64,000 nucleotides of DNA from Semisulcospira habei (GCA_036245525.1 BTPG01000003.1:137427082-137491081), one strand, 5' to 3'; positions 11,575-22,219 are shown, numbered from the stretch's first letter. Program-made: numbers and translations. Notes: generated from the sequence alone by a model not told the origin.

Positions 11575-12335
11575 ACTACAGCTCTGACCCGACATATCGC
11601 GAATCGTTACATCGCGAACCCGGATATAACGCGGGGGTACCTTGGATCCCGAAATAAATCGGACCGACCGCGGACGGCGGTGAACCGCGAAATAATTTGT
11701 CACTCGTCTTGGCTGTTTCGCTTGGCTTTTCCTCCTCTCTTGGCCTTTGATTTTGAAAAGATTAAACGGATTTTTTTTTTCAAAACAGCCTGCACACTCA
11801 CTTCTTTTCTTTTTCTTTTGTTTTCTTTAACCAATCATTGCGTATCTTCATGGATGCTAAATTTACAAGTGTGAATGAAGCACTCTTTGTGAATTGCCAA
11901 GATAGAGTGAACATTGTTTGTAATTGATGTGAAAGAAGAGCCGGTGTTTCTGATTGGCAGCACCAATTAAATTGCGCCTGTCGTGTACAACACAATTGGT
12001 ATGGCGGGCACGATCGCAATGCGTGAATGCGTAAATGTATTTTATATCTGAATAGAGAAGGAAATGTTCAGCAAAAATGGACCATTTCCGATCCTTCACA
12101 AAATGAAAATGTTCTTTTTACATGTTGCTAACAGTGCAAGTAAGTGTTTCTGATTGTACTCAGCCTTGAAAGAAAGAACGCACAGGCAATAGGTAATGCG
12201 TACGCACACGGCCCGATTCTCATTGAATACCACCCACCCACCCACCCCCTCCCACCTCCCACCCACCCCCTTTAGCCCGATATATCGCGGATGGATACAT
12301 CGCGGTCCCATTTTGTGGACCCCGACGACCACAAT
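11575..12335. other. Gene-free interval with two 'ATATCGCG' motifs
   Basis: CCCGACATATCGCGAATCG (11,591 area) and CCCGATATATCGCGGATGG (12,276 area) are similar and lie in the same orientation. Each is followed by another TACATCGCG. This style resembles ends of pogo-type DNA transposons, but no transposase or clear inverted partner is seen. A C-rich tract lies at 12,231-12,270. Confidence 0.35.
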
Positions 12336-12450
12336 GTCAGGTCACAGCTGTATCTCGTGGCCGATTCATCTCTTTCAGCTGAAGCGCACTCCTCAAAGAC
12401 ACCTCCCAGATTCGCGAACGTCAATATTACGTTAATGTGGGAATGAGTGA

Positions 12451-12582
12451 TCAAACCCTTTGACCGCTTCTGACGATACCGTTAGGCAGAAATGACGAGT
12501 AGTTACGCGTCTTTTCCACAATGACGAGTAGTTACGCGTCTTTTCCACCCAGCGGTATCGTCAGTAGCAGTCAAGGGGTTAA
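12451..12582. mobile_element. HP-F element with internal duplication
   Basis: AACCCTTTGACCGCTTCTG at the left and CAGTAGCAGTCAAGGGGTTAA at the right. A 29-bp unit (AATGACGAGTAGTTACGCGT...) is present twice in tandem, at 12,491-12,519 and 12,520-12,548. Confidence 0.75.
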
Positions 12583-12699
12583 AACAATTGTACTTTCAGT
12601 ATATAGGACACAGGTTCCCCAGGGATGCAATTAGGCAGGTGAAATAGAAAGAAGAGTGCATTTACGATTCCCTGGGCAAACAAGGCTACGAATCGCTTT

Positions 12700-12765
12700 A
12701 AACCTTTCACTCCCAGCGGAAACTGCAAAAAGAAAGATCGACCATGACAGTTCAAAAGCAGTTCC
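12700..12765. mobile_element. HP-A left-arm remnant
   Basis: TTAAACCTTTCACTCCCAGC is followed by GATCGACCATGACAGTTCAA. No right arm follows. Confidence 0.5.
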
Positions 12766-13188
12766 CGATACGCATGGAAAGTCTTCAACCGTAGTAAGAG
12801 CGTCCTCGTGTTATAGTCGCTATTTACTCAAATATGCTTCGTCAGGCAATTCTGAACATATGCGTAAGATCCATTTATCTTGTACATGTAAACGCTACTG
12901 GCAATTTTCGATGAAACTGTTATTTCCCTTCTACAATATTGCTGCCAGTGGTAAATAAGAGCTTTTATATCGTCGATGCAGCATTGTGAGTGAGAAAATA
13001 ACATGTTGTCAGGACAGTGAACCTCATGGAAATTCCATCTGAAGCATCACAAACGCAATTATGTCCGTACCACCCCAGAAACAATGCGTGACGAGAGGGA
13101 ACCACCGGCACAGGCGCAAGAGATGCCACCTCGGTTTCAAATCGCACCTCGCGCCCTCAAAACTGGTTACAAGAGGAAATGAGCGGCG

Positions 13189-13401
13189 TTAATCCGTTCA
13201 GTGCCGAGAAAATCGTAACACCACCCAACTGCAAGAGGTATAGATCCTCATGAGCCCCCGCAGTTGCGGGGGCTCATGAGGATCTCTACCTCTTGGGACA
13301 CCACTTTGAATCCATGTTTCTTGGAAGCTAGGATATGTTAGAGTTGAAGTAACAAAGAATGAAGAAAGACAATCTGAGTCAACTGGCACTGAACGGGTTA
13401 A
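13189..13401. mobile_element. HP-B element, full length
   Basis: TTAA at 13,189 and 13,398. Left end TTAATCCGTTCAGTGCCG, right end GGCACTGAACGGGTTAA, so both ends share the same non-consensus bases. Inner hairpin 13,232-13,295 with CCCCCGCAGTTGCGGGGG at the centre. The right TTAA is shared with an HP-C element. Confidence 0.88.
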
Positions 13402-13480
13402 CCCTTTGGTTGTCGGTAGCGCTTTATGTGGCGTCCAGCAAGAATCATCGCGACATAAAGCGCTACCAACAGTCAAAGGC
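13398..13480. mobile_element. HP-C element abutting HP-B
   Basis: Starts TTAACCCTTTGGTTGTCGG and pairs with CCAACAGTCAAAGG. The inner arms GTAGCGCTTTATGT and ACATAAAGCGCTAC match. It uses the TTAA that ends the preceding HP-B copy. The right TTAA has decayed. Confidence 0.78.
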
Positions 13481-13483
13481 TAC

Positions 13484-14018
13484 GCTTGCATAAGGTTTCA
13501 CCGAAGAATTACGTGGTTGAGCATTATTACGAAAGGGAAAGACAGTGGGACACCGGCCAACTGTCATAACCTCTTGCAACACCGATTTTGACGTTACCGG
13601 TAATATCATACTTCTTCAAAACTCCATCCTCGGTCCGTCGTGACAGTACGGTTCATAGTCAGGCGCCTGTGGTCCCCAACGTGTTTTCCACCAGACCCGG
13701 CAAAGACCATACAAGTGCATCAATTGATAGAAGACGCTCCATCATCAGGAGCGCTGTGCTGTCCTGCAGTCGCGGGTTCTACCACCAGACCTTCGTTCTT
13801 CTGAGAAACGCAGCATGTGTGTGTGCTGGTCTGTGAATATAAGAATCGATGCTTCTTGCATATATAGGTGTTGTTCGCTGCGTTTCGACAAAGATGCGGT
13901 TAAAATAATTAATTAATTAATTAATTAAAACGCCTGCATGGTGTAAAATGGTTGGTCAGTGTCCAAGAACAACAACTGAACCAACCTAGCTAAGGTCAAA
14001 ACAATCTGTTGCAAAAAG

Positions 14019-14022
<4 letters not shown>
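13484..14022. other. Gene-free interval
   Basis: Contains a short (AATT)n run at 13,905-13,927. The string GTGTGTGCTGGTCTGTGA at 13,816-13,834 is a solitary HP-G arm. Confidence 0.5.
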
Positions 14023-14115
<93 letters not shown>

Positions 14116-14120
14116 CTCTC
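14023..14120. repeat. (CT)n microsatellite
   Basis: About 98 bp of nearly pure CT. Confidence 0.95.
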
Positions 14121-14611
14121 CCTTCTTCCCTCTGTACTAAAATTGCCCACCCAAAGCAAAATAAAAAATGTGTACTTTCAATTAACAGATAAATTGGTGT
14201 CAGTGAGTTCCGTGAGAAAATTGCTTAGTGCAGCTCGCTACTCTTATCCAGGTATTGAATTTTCGATAAAGATGTACTTGGAAAAAGAGCGATATATTAA
14301 TATAACTCCCATAAACATACCATAAACTGAAAATTGAAAATATAAAGTACGCAAAAACAAACACACCCAAGCAGGCTGTTTTCAAACTGAGATGGATCAA
14401 AAAGCGCTTGCTGATTCACCACTTTCCGATCTTAGGCATGTCTGATCAATGACATGATACAGGATAAAAATAGCAGAATTCAAAGCACGCCTTATTTTTA
14501 TTTGCGCCTCTTTATGATTCATGCATTGTAACGACAAAACAAATGCTAAACAACATGTCTCATGAGTTGCCTTGCCACTAAAAAGACTTCAACTGTCAAT
14601 ACAGCACGTCT
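14121..14611. other. Gene-free interval
   Basis: AT-rich; nothing recognised. Confidence 0.45.
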
Positions 14612-14774
<163 letters not shown>

Positions 14775-14948
14775 CACTGTTATTGATATGTTTGCGCATT
14801 ATTTGCATTGCTTTTTTTTTCAGTTTATTTCTTCATGTTTCGATTTATTGTGTTTCTCTTACTCTTTGCTATTAATGTTTCTTTTCTAACAGGACAGTTT
14901 GTAAGAGAGGCGTTTCGCCTAAAACTTTATCCTGTCAATAAAACGTTT

Positions 14949-14996
14949 CATCATCATCATCATCTCTCCCTCCCTCCCTCCCTCCCTCCCTCCCTA
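14949..14996. repeat. (ATC)n(CCCT)n short repeats
   Basis: CAT trinucleotides followed by six to seven CCCT units. Confidence 0.9.
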
Positions 14997-15028
14997 TTTT
15001 GCCCAAAAGTTGTAATAAGCAGATTTTT

Positions 15029-15221
15029 TTAAGTCACACTATCCAACAGCAAGAGACATAGATCCTCATGAGCCCCCGCAGTTGCGGTGGCTCATGAGGA
15101 TCTATGCCTCTTGCTTACACCACTTTTAATGCACGTTCTTTAGGTGGTTGTGGCGTTTGGTTTTTTAATAAGCAAATATTTCAGAAACAAAATATACGCC
15201 CAATGACACGGAAGTGGTTAA
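15029..15221. mobile_element. HP-B element
   Basis: Hairpin 15,049-15,114 (CAAGAGACATAGATCCTCAT and partner). The family spacer TTTCAGAAACAAAATATACG follows, and the end GGAAGTGGTTAA is at 15,218-15,221. The left end is poorly preserved (TTAAG at 15,029). Confidence 0.75.
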
Positions 15222-15417
15222 GCCATTTAGCCCTTACACTCCAGAAGATATGGATCGACCACGACAGTTTTAGGGCTGTGCCGGATTAGCTTGTTCCAGG
15301 GTTGTGCCGGACTAGCTTGGCGCCACAACTCATGAACTATCGTGTCTCTCTCTAACTGTAGTGTAGTCCTCTGCAGTAAAAATATAAAAATTTGCGCATT
15401 TCAGCCTCAGGGCTTAA
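15218..15417. mobile_element. HP-A element with duplicated core
   Basis: Begins at the TTAA that ends the preceding HP-B copy and ends at TTAA 15,414-15,417. Within the stem the segment GTGCCGGAYTAGCTTG occurs twice, near 15,277 and 15,307. The left arm was therefore duplicated and the two arms no longer match in length. Confidence 0.68.
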
Positions 15418-15435
15418 TGTGTTGACGCGTTCCTT

Positions 15436-15637
15436 TTAACCACTTCACTGACAGCTTGTGTTGATGGAATCTTCGTTAATTGAGCGCCAAAACGCCCAAG
15501 CTGTTCCAGGAACATGGACTTAAAGTGGTGTCAGCAAGAGGCATATATCCTCATGAGCCCCCGCAACTGCGGGGGCTCATGAGGATCTATGTCTCTTGTA
15601 GTTGGGTCGTATTCGCTGTTTCTCGGCAGTCAATGGA
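15436..15637. mobile_element. HP-B element, reverse orientation
   Basis: TTAACCACTTCACTGACAG at the left and CTCGGCAGTCAATGG at the right. Hairpin 15,535-15,598 is nearly perfect with CCCCCGCAACTGCGGGGG at the centre. The right TTAA is lost. Confidence 0.8.
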
Positions 15638-16310
15638 TTCGTGTCAGTCTAGAACTATAAAACAGATTGATAGTTTTGAGAGAAAGAGTAGTGCCTATGG
15701 TATTAAACGGGAGCGTTGTGCTTTGGGCTATACTGGTCCATCCATCTCATTTTTCCGCAACGCGCATGTACAGCTAAAAGGATTTGTGATAGATTTATAT
15801 TTCCTGAGCAAAGACGAACGATTTGCTGACATCAAAACAACGTCATTGTCAGTGCCAGTAAGCAAACTTTTCTATCGCACGGGTGTGCCCAATAGCCATC
15901 AAAGGCCTTTCACCAATTAACAAAAACAGACAGGAATACAAGTTAAATGACTATAGTGCTGGAGATTTCATACGCTTTTGACAGAAAAAAATCAAGAATC
16001 TGCGTTCACACCGACGTCAACATTTTTTTTTTTTATGTACACCATGTTTCAAAGGCAGACTAGTACTAGGAGACAGACTACTACAATAGAAAATAGTCAC
16101 TACAAATCTCATCAAGAAAAACAAATTAAAACTCTAATTACTGTTTGTTTTGTTTGTTTGATTGATCGTTCGTTCGTTCGTTTGCTCTCTCGATTGTTTG
16201 TTTGTTTGTTTGTTTGTTTGTTTCTTTCTTTCTTTCTTTTCTTTCTCTCTTGCTTGCTTGCTTGCTTATTTGTGTTTTTTTTTTTATAATCCTCGTTCGT
16301 TTGTTTGTTG
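15638..16310. other. Gene-free interval with simple TTTG-type repeats
   Basis: No gene seen. From 16,140 to 16,290 the sequence is a patchwork of short TTTG, TTCG, TTTC and TTGC repeats. Confidence 0.5.
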
Positions 16311-16540
16311 TTTGCTAGGATAAAGTAAGCAAGCCTTTATTGACGTTATGCCTGATGACGAGTTTAAAGCTGTAAAAGCATAAAAAACAACACACCTTAC
16401 ACGGTACCTGTGGCTGCATGCAAAGGGGGTGAAGGAACAACTGACAAACTTTGCAAAACAAACAAGTTTAGAAATGTCACTTTCATGATTTCCCATCGGC
16501 AGTTCAAAATTTCCTCTCGGAGACAATAAAGTATTATTGT
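16310..16540 (+). mobile_element. Probable LINE 3' end (non-coding tail)
   Basis: The end CTCTCGGAGACAATAAAGTA, followed at once by a pentanucleotide array, is the usual form of a CR1/L2-like LINE 3' terminus, where the tail is a short tandem repeat in place of poly-A. No reverse transcriptase ORF is left upstream. Confidence 0.45.
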
Positions 16541-16962
16541 ATTGTATTGCATTGCATTGCATTGTATTGTATTGTATTGTATTGTATTGTATTGTATTGT
16601 ATTGTTTGTATTGTATTGTCTTGTCTTGTCTTGTATTGTATTTATTGTCTTGTCTTGTCTTGTATTGTATTGTTTTGTATTTATTTATTGTATTGTATTG
16701 TATTGTATTGTATTGTCTTGTATTTATTGTCTTGTCTTGTCTTGTATTGTATTGTATTGTATTGTATTTATTGTCTTGTATTGTATTGTATTGTATTGTA
16801 TTGTATTGTATTGTATTGTATTTATTGTCTTGTATTGTATTGTATTGTATTGTATTGTACTGTATTTATTGTCTTGTATTGTATTGTATTGTATTGTATT
16901 GTATTGTATTTATTGTCTTGTCTTGTATTGTATTGTATTGTATTGTATTGTATTGTATTGTT
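16531..16962. repeat. (ATTGT)n array, about 430 bp
   Basis: TTGTA pentamers with interspersed TTGTC and TTTATTG variants, forming a higher-order pattern (a block ending TTTATTGTCTTG recurs about eight times). It was probably seeded by the retrotransposon tail just before it. It keeps three long reading frames open, which is a trivial result of a 5-bp unit without stops. Confidence 0.95.
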
Positions 16963-17147
16963 ATTTCTTTCACTTCTGGGACATTCAAGGTTCCCAGCAT
17001 TATCGGCAACGATATACAACACTTAAGTAGATATCGATGCGGAGCACCTTGAATGAGTTAGCTTCAACTATTCAACCCTGACACATTAGAACAGAATACA
17101 GAATGAAACCGATAGTTCAAAGTGGCGACATTTCAAGCTCATTCCCT

Positions 17148-17361
17148 TTAACCCATTCAGCCATGACGCACTTCAGCAGGAGATGGGTCGGCCATGATAA
17201 TTCAAGGGTAGTGCCAGATCAGCTTGGCGCCTGTCGGCGCCAAGCTAATCTGGCACTACCCTTGAATTATCATGGTCGATCCATCTCCTGCAACTGGTGC
17301 ATAGTCATTAGATGACGCCTCCAAAATTTGGGAAATACGGCCGTCGGGCTGAATGAGTTAA
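17148..17361. mobile_element. HP-A element (A2 type), full length
   Basis: TTAACCCATTCAGCCATGAC at the left and GGGCTGAATGAGTTAA at the right. Hairpin 17,176-17,291 has GCAGGAGATGGGTCGGCC outer arms and GGTAGTGCCAG against CTGGCACTACC inside. It is closely related to the copy at 22,627-22,830. Confidence 0.87.
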
Positions 17362-17579
17362 GAGGGAAATGTCTACGCACATTTCTGAGATATATCAGTT
17401 GAAAACAGCAGGAAAGTAACAGCCCGTGTTAACCTGCCATATGTGTGTGATTCTGGGCCAAAATTAATGACCAGCGCATATATTATTTTAACATCAGTTG
17501 CTTGTTTGTTGTTGTTGTTGTTTTATTTTTGTTGCTGATCATGTAGTCGGTGATCAAAAGTTGTTGTTGTCGCTGATCA

Positions 17580-17611
<32 letters not shown>

Positions 17612-17990
17612 CTTTGACATTCATTTAGTCTTTTCTGCTATACTTAGCTTCCAATGCTAAGTGTTATAGATATTCTTCCACGCTCAGGAAGATGGGGCTC
17701 ATGAGAACTTTAGCCTTTCGTAGAAGTAAAGGACTGTTTGAGCGACCGAAAAGACGTAAACAACAATTATGTACGGATCAGAACCCAGTAATAACTTGAT
17801 CATTTCGACAGAACTCGGGCCATAACAGGAGATAGAACGTCCATCATACTTCAAGCACGGTACGGCCAAAACAGCATGTCCGGCCGAGCATGTATTTCAG
17901 CCAGAAATATAAAACAAATCTCGTCTGCAAAAGAAAACTTGTTGCAGATCTTAGGCGGGGGAGAACTAATGCACATGACGCCGTCCTCTG
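17362..17990. other. Gene-free interval
   Basis: TTG and TGC trinucleotide runs lie at 17,505-17,612. A half HP-B arm (GGGGCTCATGAGAACTTTAG) is at 17,694-17,713. No gene seen. Confidence 0.5.
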
Positions 17991-17995
17991 CCAGC

Positions 17996-18068
17996 AAGAG
18001 TCACAGATTCTCCTAAGCCCGGCCCCCTGCTGGTTGCAGGGGCTCACGAGAATTTATGCCTCATGCTG
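17996..18068. mobile_element. HP-B hairpin, diverged
   Basis: GCAAGAGTCACAGATTCTCC at the left and GAGAATTTATGCCTCATGC at the right. Both arms carry the ATTCTC/GAGAAT change. The centre CCCCCTGCTGGTTGCAGGGG pairs. Confidence 0.7.
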
Positions 18069-18316
18069 ATGGAATGGATAGGATGAGAGACTGAGAACAT
18101 AAAAAACACTTATTTACGGGACAGAGGTGTACACTTATCGAGCCCAGTAATAGCTTGACCACTCCGGCAAGTCTCGGGCCAGTGGAGCGCGTAATTAGGG
18201 GAGATAACTGGCCGGCCGACCAAGAATTCCCCAAGGAAGATAACCCCTGACAGACCACAATTTTTTTTTTAATTAAAAATAATAAAAAAGGATAAAAGAG
18301 AAAACAAAATCGCTTT

Positions 18317-18442
18317 TTAACACATTCAGATTAGATACAGGGCAACCAAGCTGTTCTGGCACCACCCTTGAACTATCGTGGTCTATCAATCTCTAGAACA
18401 ACTCCAGACTAAGAATGTCGAGCTCAGTAGTCAATGAGTTAA
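18317..18442. mobile_element. HP-A element, left arm deleted
   Basis: TTAA at 18,317 and 18,439 bound the element, but only the right arm remains (CCAAGCTGTTCTGGCACC...GATAGTTCAA complement). This is the product expected from loss of one hairpin arm. Confidence 0.7.
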
Positions 18443-18780
18443 TGGAGAATGCCGCCGTTCTTATACACAGCGAAGCCCGCAGTCGAGCGCCTAGTGTTGA
18501 GTGTGGTAGGGGAGAAGGACCAGAGATGGATGGAGCTTGACGAGACAGATCTAGACAGATAGAAAGACTTATGGCGTCCGAAAGCAGATAGCTCGAAGAA
18601 TTTGTGTGCTGCTGAAATGCGTACTGGTCGGTCAGTCTATGATTTTGGACCAGCGCACAAATCCTGATGACCTCCTTCCTCTGAGTGAAAGCGGTCAGGG
18701 GAAAGTCAGAAAACAGAAGAAAGTGGTATGAAACTCAGTGTTGGGCCGGACTAGGAAATGCATGAGATGCTAAACTAGAA
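18443..18780. other. Gene-free interval
   Basis: Contains a possible HP-G half (CAGTCTATGATTTTGGACC at 18,632-18,650). Nothing else recognised. Confidence 0.45.
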
Positions 18781-18887
18781 GGCAAAACGTCCACGGGCCG
18801 ACACTCATCGGCCGCAGTTGGCCCACGCACCTGCTATGCACGGGCCAACAGCGGCCGACGTCGGCCCGATGACTTCTGCGCACTGGG
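18781..18887. mobile_element. HP-H hairpin
   Basis: ACGGGCCGACACTCATCGGC on the left and GCCGACGTCGGCCCGATGA on the right, with CAGTTGGCCC...GGGCCAACAG inside. The loop is ACGCACCTGCTATGCAC-like. Confidence 0.7.
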
Positions 18888-19452
18888 ATGGCTCTTGGAA
18901 ACAGACACTGGGAATGGAAGGAGTCAAACGGTATAATTGGCCCCTGGCTACTGATTTGCAAATTCGAGTGCATTCGCATCCATCTTCAGACGCATTCGCG
19001 CCGTTCCCTTCCTCTTCGCAATTATGCGAATTATGCATACATATACGGACACATATCACACATATTTCCTGTGTTTGTCTGTACAAAAATACCACCTTTC
19101 TTAAATCACATATCCAGAAAACTTGAGGTAGTCAATTCAAAATACCATATAAGTATCACTGACTAACTCAAACGTGGACGACCCTGCACACTTACAAACG
19201 GTCCAACAACACCCACAAAGTAAGGGTACGGATTATAGGTTACTGACGCCGTGAGTGAATACGCACAATATAATCTAGCACTACCCGCTAACTACGACGG
19301 CCAATCCATCTCGACTCCCACAGCTGATGCTTGGTGTCATAGTGCCTCACAAAGTTGACAAATAAATGAGTGCAGGAGTTTAACGCGGCCGAGTTTAAAA
19401 AAAAAGTCTCAGCTGCAATATCTGGTCCTAAACCTGTCTTCCCTTCCACATT
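18888..19452. other. Gene-free interval
   Basis: No gene seen. A right-arm scrap of HP-A (TAGCACTACCCGCTAACTAC) is at 19,275-19,294. Confidence 0.45.
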
Positions 19453-19501
19453 CAAGAGGCATAAATGTTCATGAGCTCCTGCAGAGAATCTATGCATCTT
19501 G
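19453..19501. mobile_element. HP-B hairpin, shortened
   Basis: CAAGAGGCATAAATGTTCAT and AGAATCTATGCATCTTG remain. The centre and part of the right arm are lost. Confidence 0.55.
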
Positions 19502-19593
19502 CTGGCAGAGATCTGTCCTATTGACATCCTCAGGCTTGAAAATTACACGGGGTTAAACTATACAATTGTTCCGGCCCACAACCAATTTCATTT

Positions 19594-19594
<1 letters not shown>

Positions 19595-19690
<96 letters not shown>
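19595..19690. repeat. (CT)n microsatellite
   Basis: About 95 bp of pure CT directly upstream of the LINE coding remnant. Confidence 0.95.
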
Positions 19691-19692
<2 letters not shown>

Positions 19693-19696
19693 ATCC

Positions 19697-20034
19697 TCCC
19701 AATCCCCTCTCTAACTTCGGAGGAAAAATTTCAGGCAACAGGGCTCCTTCCTTTACATCAACACCTTACGTTAAATAAGTGCGTACTTATGCACAAAGCA
19801 CTGAACGGGAAAGCCCCCCTCTATCTGGCTAAGCTTTTCACTGAGAGCAAAAGGGTTTACAGCACTTCGAGGAACAGTCTCGTCATTGAACGGCCCCGAA
19901 TTGATTTGTTTAAATCCAGCCTTTCGTACGCGGGTGCCTATTTATGGAACTCACGTCCTCCACATATACAGCAAACGAGACATCTTCCATTGTTTAGGAC
20001 GAAAGCTTTTAAATACATCTCAGAGCAAACTTGA
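19697..20034 (+). pseudogene. LINE reverse transcriptase C-terminal fragment
   Basis: The reading frame contains LLPLHQHLTLNKCVLMHKAL, NGKAPLYLAKLF, RPRIDLFKSSLSYAGAYLWN and RPPHIQQTRHLPLFRTKAF, then a stop at 20,034. This is the familiar C-terminal end of jockey/CR1-type non-LTR reverse transcriptases, downstream of the catalytic palm. The palm itself (FADD) is absent because the copy is 5'-truncated at the CT microsatellite. About 112 codons survive without a stop, so this insertion may be fairly young. The open frame starts inside the CT repeat, so the Met at 19,690 has no meaning. It is dead as an enzyme. Confidence 0.8.
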
Positions 20035-20273
20035 AAGAAACGTAGATAATGTGTCCAAAAGATCCATGCCCATGATTTTTTTTTTTTTTAACACATTGTT
20101 GTAGTCCTCTGTTTTGCACCTGTTAGTTTTATATATCTCTCTTTACTGTAGTGTTTTGCCTGTTCACTATATTCCTACACAAGAGTAGCTGTATCATAAG
20201 CGCGCAGTCGCTGTCTATAAACACTGACTCACTTTACATCGCACCCTACCCTCCCCCAAGACCCTGTCAATTG

Positions 20274-20337
<64 letters not shown>

Positions 20338-20662
20338 GTGTGTGTGTGCGTGCGTGCGTTCGTGCGTGCGTGCGTGCGTGCGTGCGTGCTTGCGGCGTGG
20401 GTTGCGTGCTTGCGTGCGTGCGTGATCGCGTGCGTGCGTGCGTGCGCGAATGTAAACTTCAGCGACTTGGGAACTTATATCTGAATGTAACACAAGTGAC
20501 CTGTGCGTGTAGCCGCTTGTTTGTGCTGTTAACATGTTGTTTTAATGTTGCTTTTAATGTTGTAGTTTAGCAAGGACAAACACGAAAAGAGGCCTGTGTG
20601 CCTATTGTTTCCATCCTTGAGAAATAAAGTATCGTTTATTCATTCATTCATTCATTCATTCA

Positions 20663-20669
<7 letters not shown>
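20035..20669 (+). mobile_element. LINE 3' UTR and (ATTC)n tail
   Basis: Non-coding sequence follows the LINE stop codon and runs through a GT microsatellite to CCTTGAGAAATAAAGTATCG and then a (ATTC)n tail (20,638-20,669). That is the usual 3' end of CR1/L2-like LINEs. Whether this tail belongs to the coding remnant just upstream is inferred from position. Confidence 0.55.
20275..20450. repeat. (GT)n and (GCGT)n microsatellite
   Basis: About 65 bp of GT is followed by about 110 bp of GTGC-type tetramers. Confidence 0.95.

Positions 20670-20731
<62 letters not shown>
20669..20731. repeat. (CT)n microsatellite
   Basis: Pure CT directly after the (ATTC)n tail. Confidence 0.95.
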
Positions 20732-20734
<3 letters not shown>

Positions 20735-21400
20735 GCCTCCGTCCCTCCCCAAAGCTATTTCCTGTGAATGCAAACTATGGTAATTAATTCAGTTAATCTG
20801 GGCCGGAGACGTGCTTGAGAACAAAAAGGAAATGTAAATATACGCCGCACTGAGCTAGGAAAGAATTCCATAAGCGGAAACCAGCTATCACACTGACAGA
20901 CCTTATTTTAAAAGTCTGTAAATCTTCGGGAAACTTTTAGAATTAGCGGTAGGGGGGGGGGGGGGGGGGGGAAGAAAGATAGAACTTTCCGCAAAGTTGC
21001 AAGTGCATGTCCTTGCTCATGTGCGGTTCTTAAGTTGGGCTAATTACGTGATTTAATCTGCTAAAAACTACAATTTAAATCCATTCGGTTTTGTTAAACT
21101 GCAACGATTCCATAGTCACTTTAAGAAAATTGTATGTTTCTGGGGCAGAGTGGCGTTGGGGGGTGGGGGGTGGGGGGTCTTCGGGAGACAGAGCAAAGAA
21201 CAATCAACCAATCAATCCAAAAAAAAATGCTGATGTATTTTACACGTAGCAGCCTCAACAGATAATCCGACGTCACAAGTGCCGCTCAATCCACATCTTA
21301 AAGGGAGACTCCCCCAACGCAGGGGTAATTAATTATCGTCACGTTGCAGTAAGCAGGCATTTCCACACTGGGCATTGCTTCGTGTTAGCTACTTCCACCT
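20732..21400. other. Gene-free interval with poly-G
   Basis: Poly-G at 20,952-20,971 and a GGGGGGT-type run at 21,158-21,178. No gene seen. Confidence 0.5.
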
Positions 21401-21467
21401 GCAAAAAGCAAAGATTCTCGTGAGACTCTGCGACAGCAGGATCTCATGAGAATCTATGCATTTTGCT
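21401..21467. mobile_element. HP-B hairpin, matched-arm variant
   Basis: GCAAAAAGCAAAGATTCTC at the left and GAGAATCTATGCATTTTGC at the right. Both arms have the ATTCTC/GAGAAT change and the TTTTGC/GCAAAA change. Confidence 0.7.
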
Positions 21468-21625
21468 GTTGGGTATTAGCTCCATTTATATCGTGACGCG
21501 GCGGCAGTCAGGGTTTACGTCCTACACAGCTTGGGTCTGTTTCGTGTTGGTCACAAGCGGGCCGCTGTTAAAAAGACAGGCTCAAAAGCCGATCGTATGG
21601 AGGCCATTGAAGCTAATTAATTCTA

Positions 21626-21691
21626 GCAAGAGACATATTATTCTCATGAGCCCCTGCTAGTGCTGGCGCCCGTGAGAATCAATTCTCTTGC
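21626..21691. mobile_element. HP-B hairpin, diverged
   Basis: GCAAGAGACATATTATTCTC and GAGAATCAATTCTCTTGC arms with CCCCTGCTAGTGCTGGCG at the centre. Outer ends not visible. Confidence 0.65.
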
Positions 21692-22066
21692 TGATGAAAA
21701 GGACTTGGAAAGTGGCTGTACTATAATTCCGGCACGCGCCAAGGATACCGCCATCGTTCGACTTCGAAACAACACTGCGCACGTGCAACAACAGCAAAAT
21801 CCTTCCATCTGCAAAAGGCATTGAACAACATCGGCCTTTGCAGGTTCGCAGGGTCGTGAAGATCAATAACTCATACAGGCAATGCTCAGACCAACTGGTA
21901 TATATGTCCTCCTCAGTCGAAAGATGTCAACGAACTCACATAAAACTGATTCGAAAACCGCTATTCGTCTTGGTCTAAGCTGTACATCTTTAAAGAAAAA
22001 ACTGTGGCGGTTTTTGCGCTGTCGTGGTCGGTTCAGCAACGAAGGGTCTGCAGTCCCTCACAATGT
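21692..22066. other. Gene-free interval
   Basis: No gene or named repeat seen. Confidence 0.4.
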
Positions 22067-22193
22067 GTGTGCTGGTCTGTGATTTTGGACCATGCGGCTC
22101 TAGGCCGTCAGGCCCAAAGGTCAGTTAGTTATTATTTTTTAGCGAAGAAGGCCATCACACGGCGGGCAAGGCCCAAAGGCACAGACCAGCACA
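22067..22193. mobile_element. HP-G hairpin with insertion in the loop
   Basis: TGTGCTGGTCTGTGATTTTG at the left and GCACAGACCAGCACA at the right. GGCCCAAAGG occurs twice (22,110 and 22,168 areas), so the right half appears to have been duplicated around a spacer. Confidence 0.65.
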
Positions 22194-22219
22194 ATTGAAT
22201 AATTTATAATGGTTTCATA

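Noticed and set aside
16537..17052. Three overlapping ORFs of about 160-171 codons
   Set aside because: They read a pentanucleotide array that has no stop in any plus frame; the peptides are pure low-complexity repeats.
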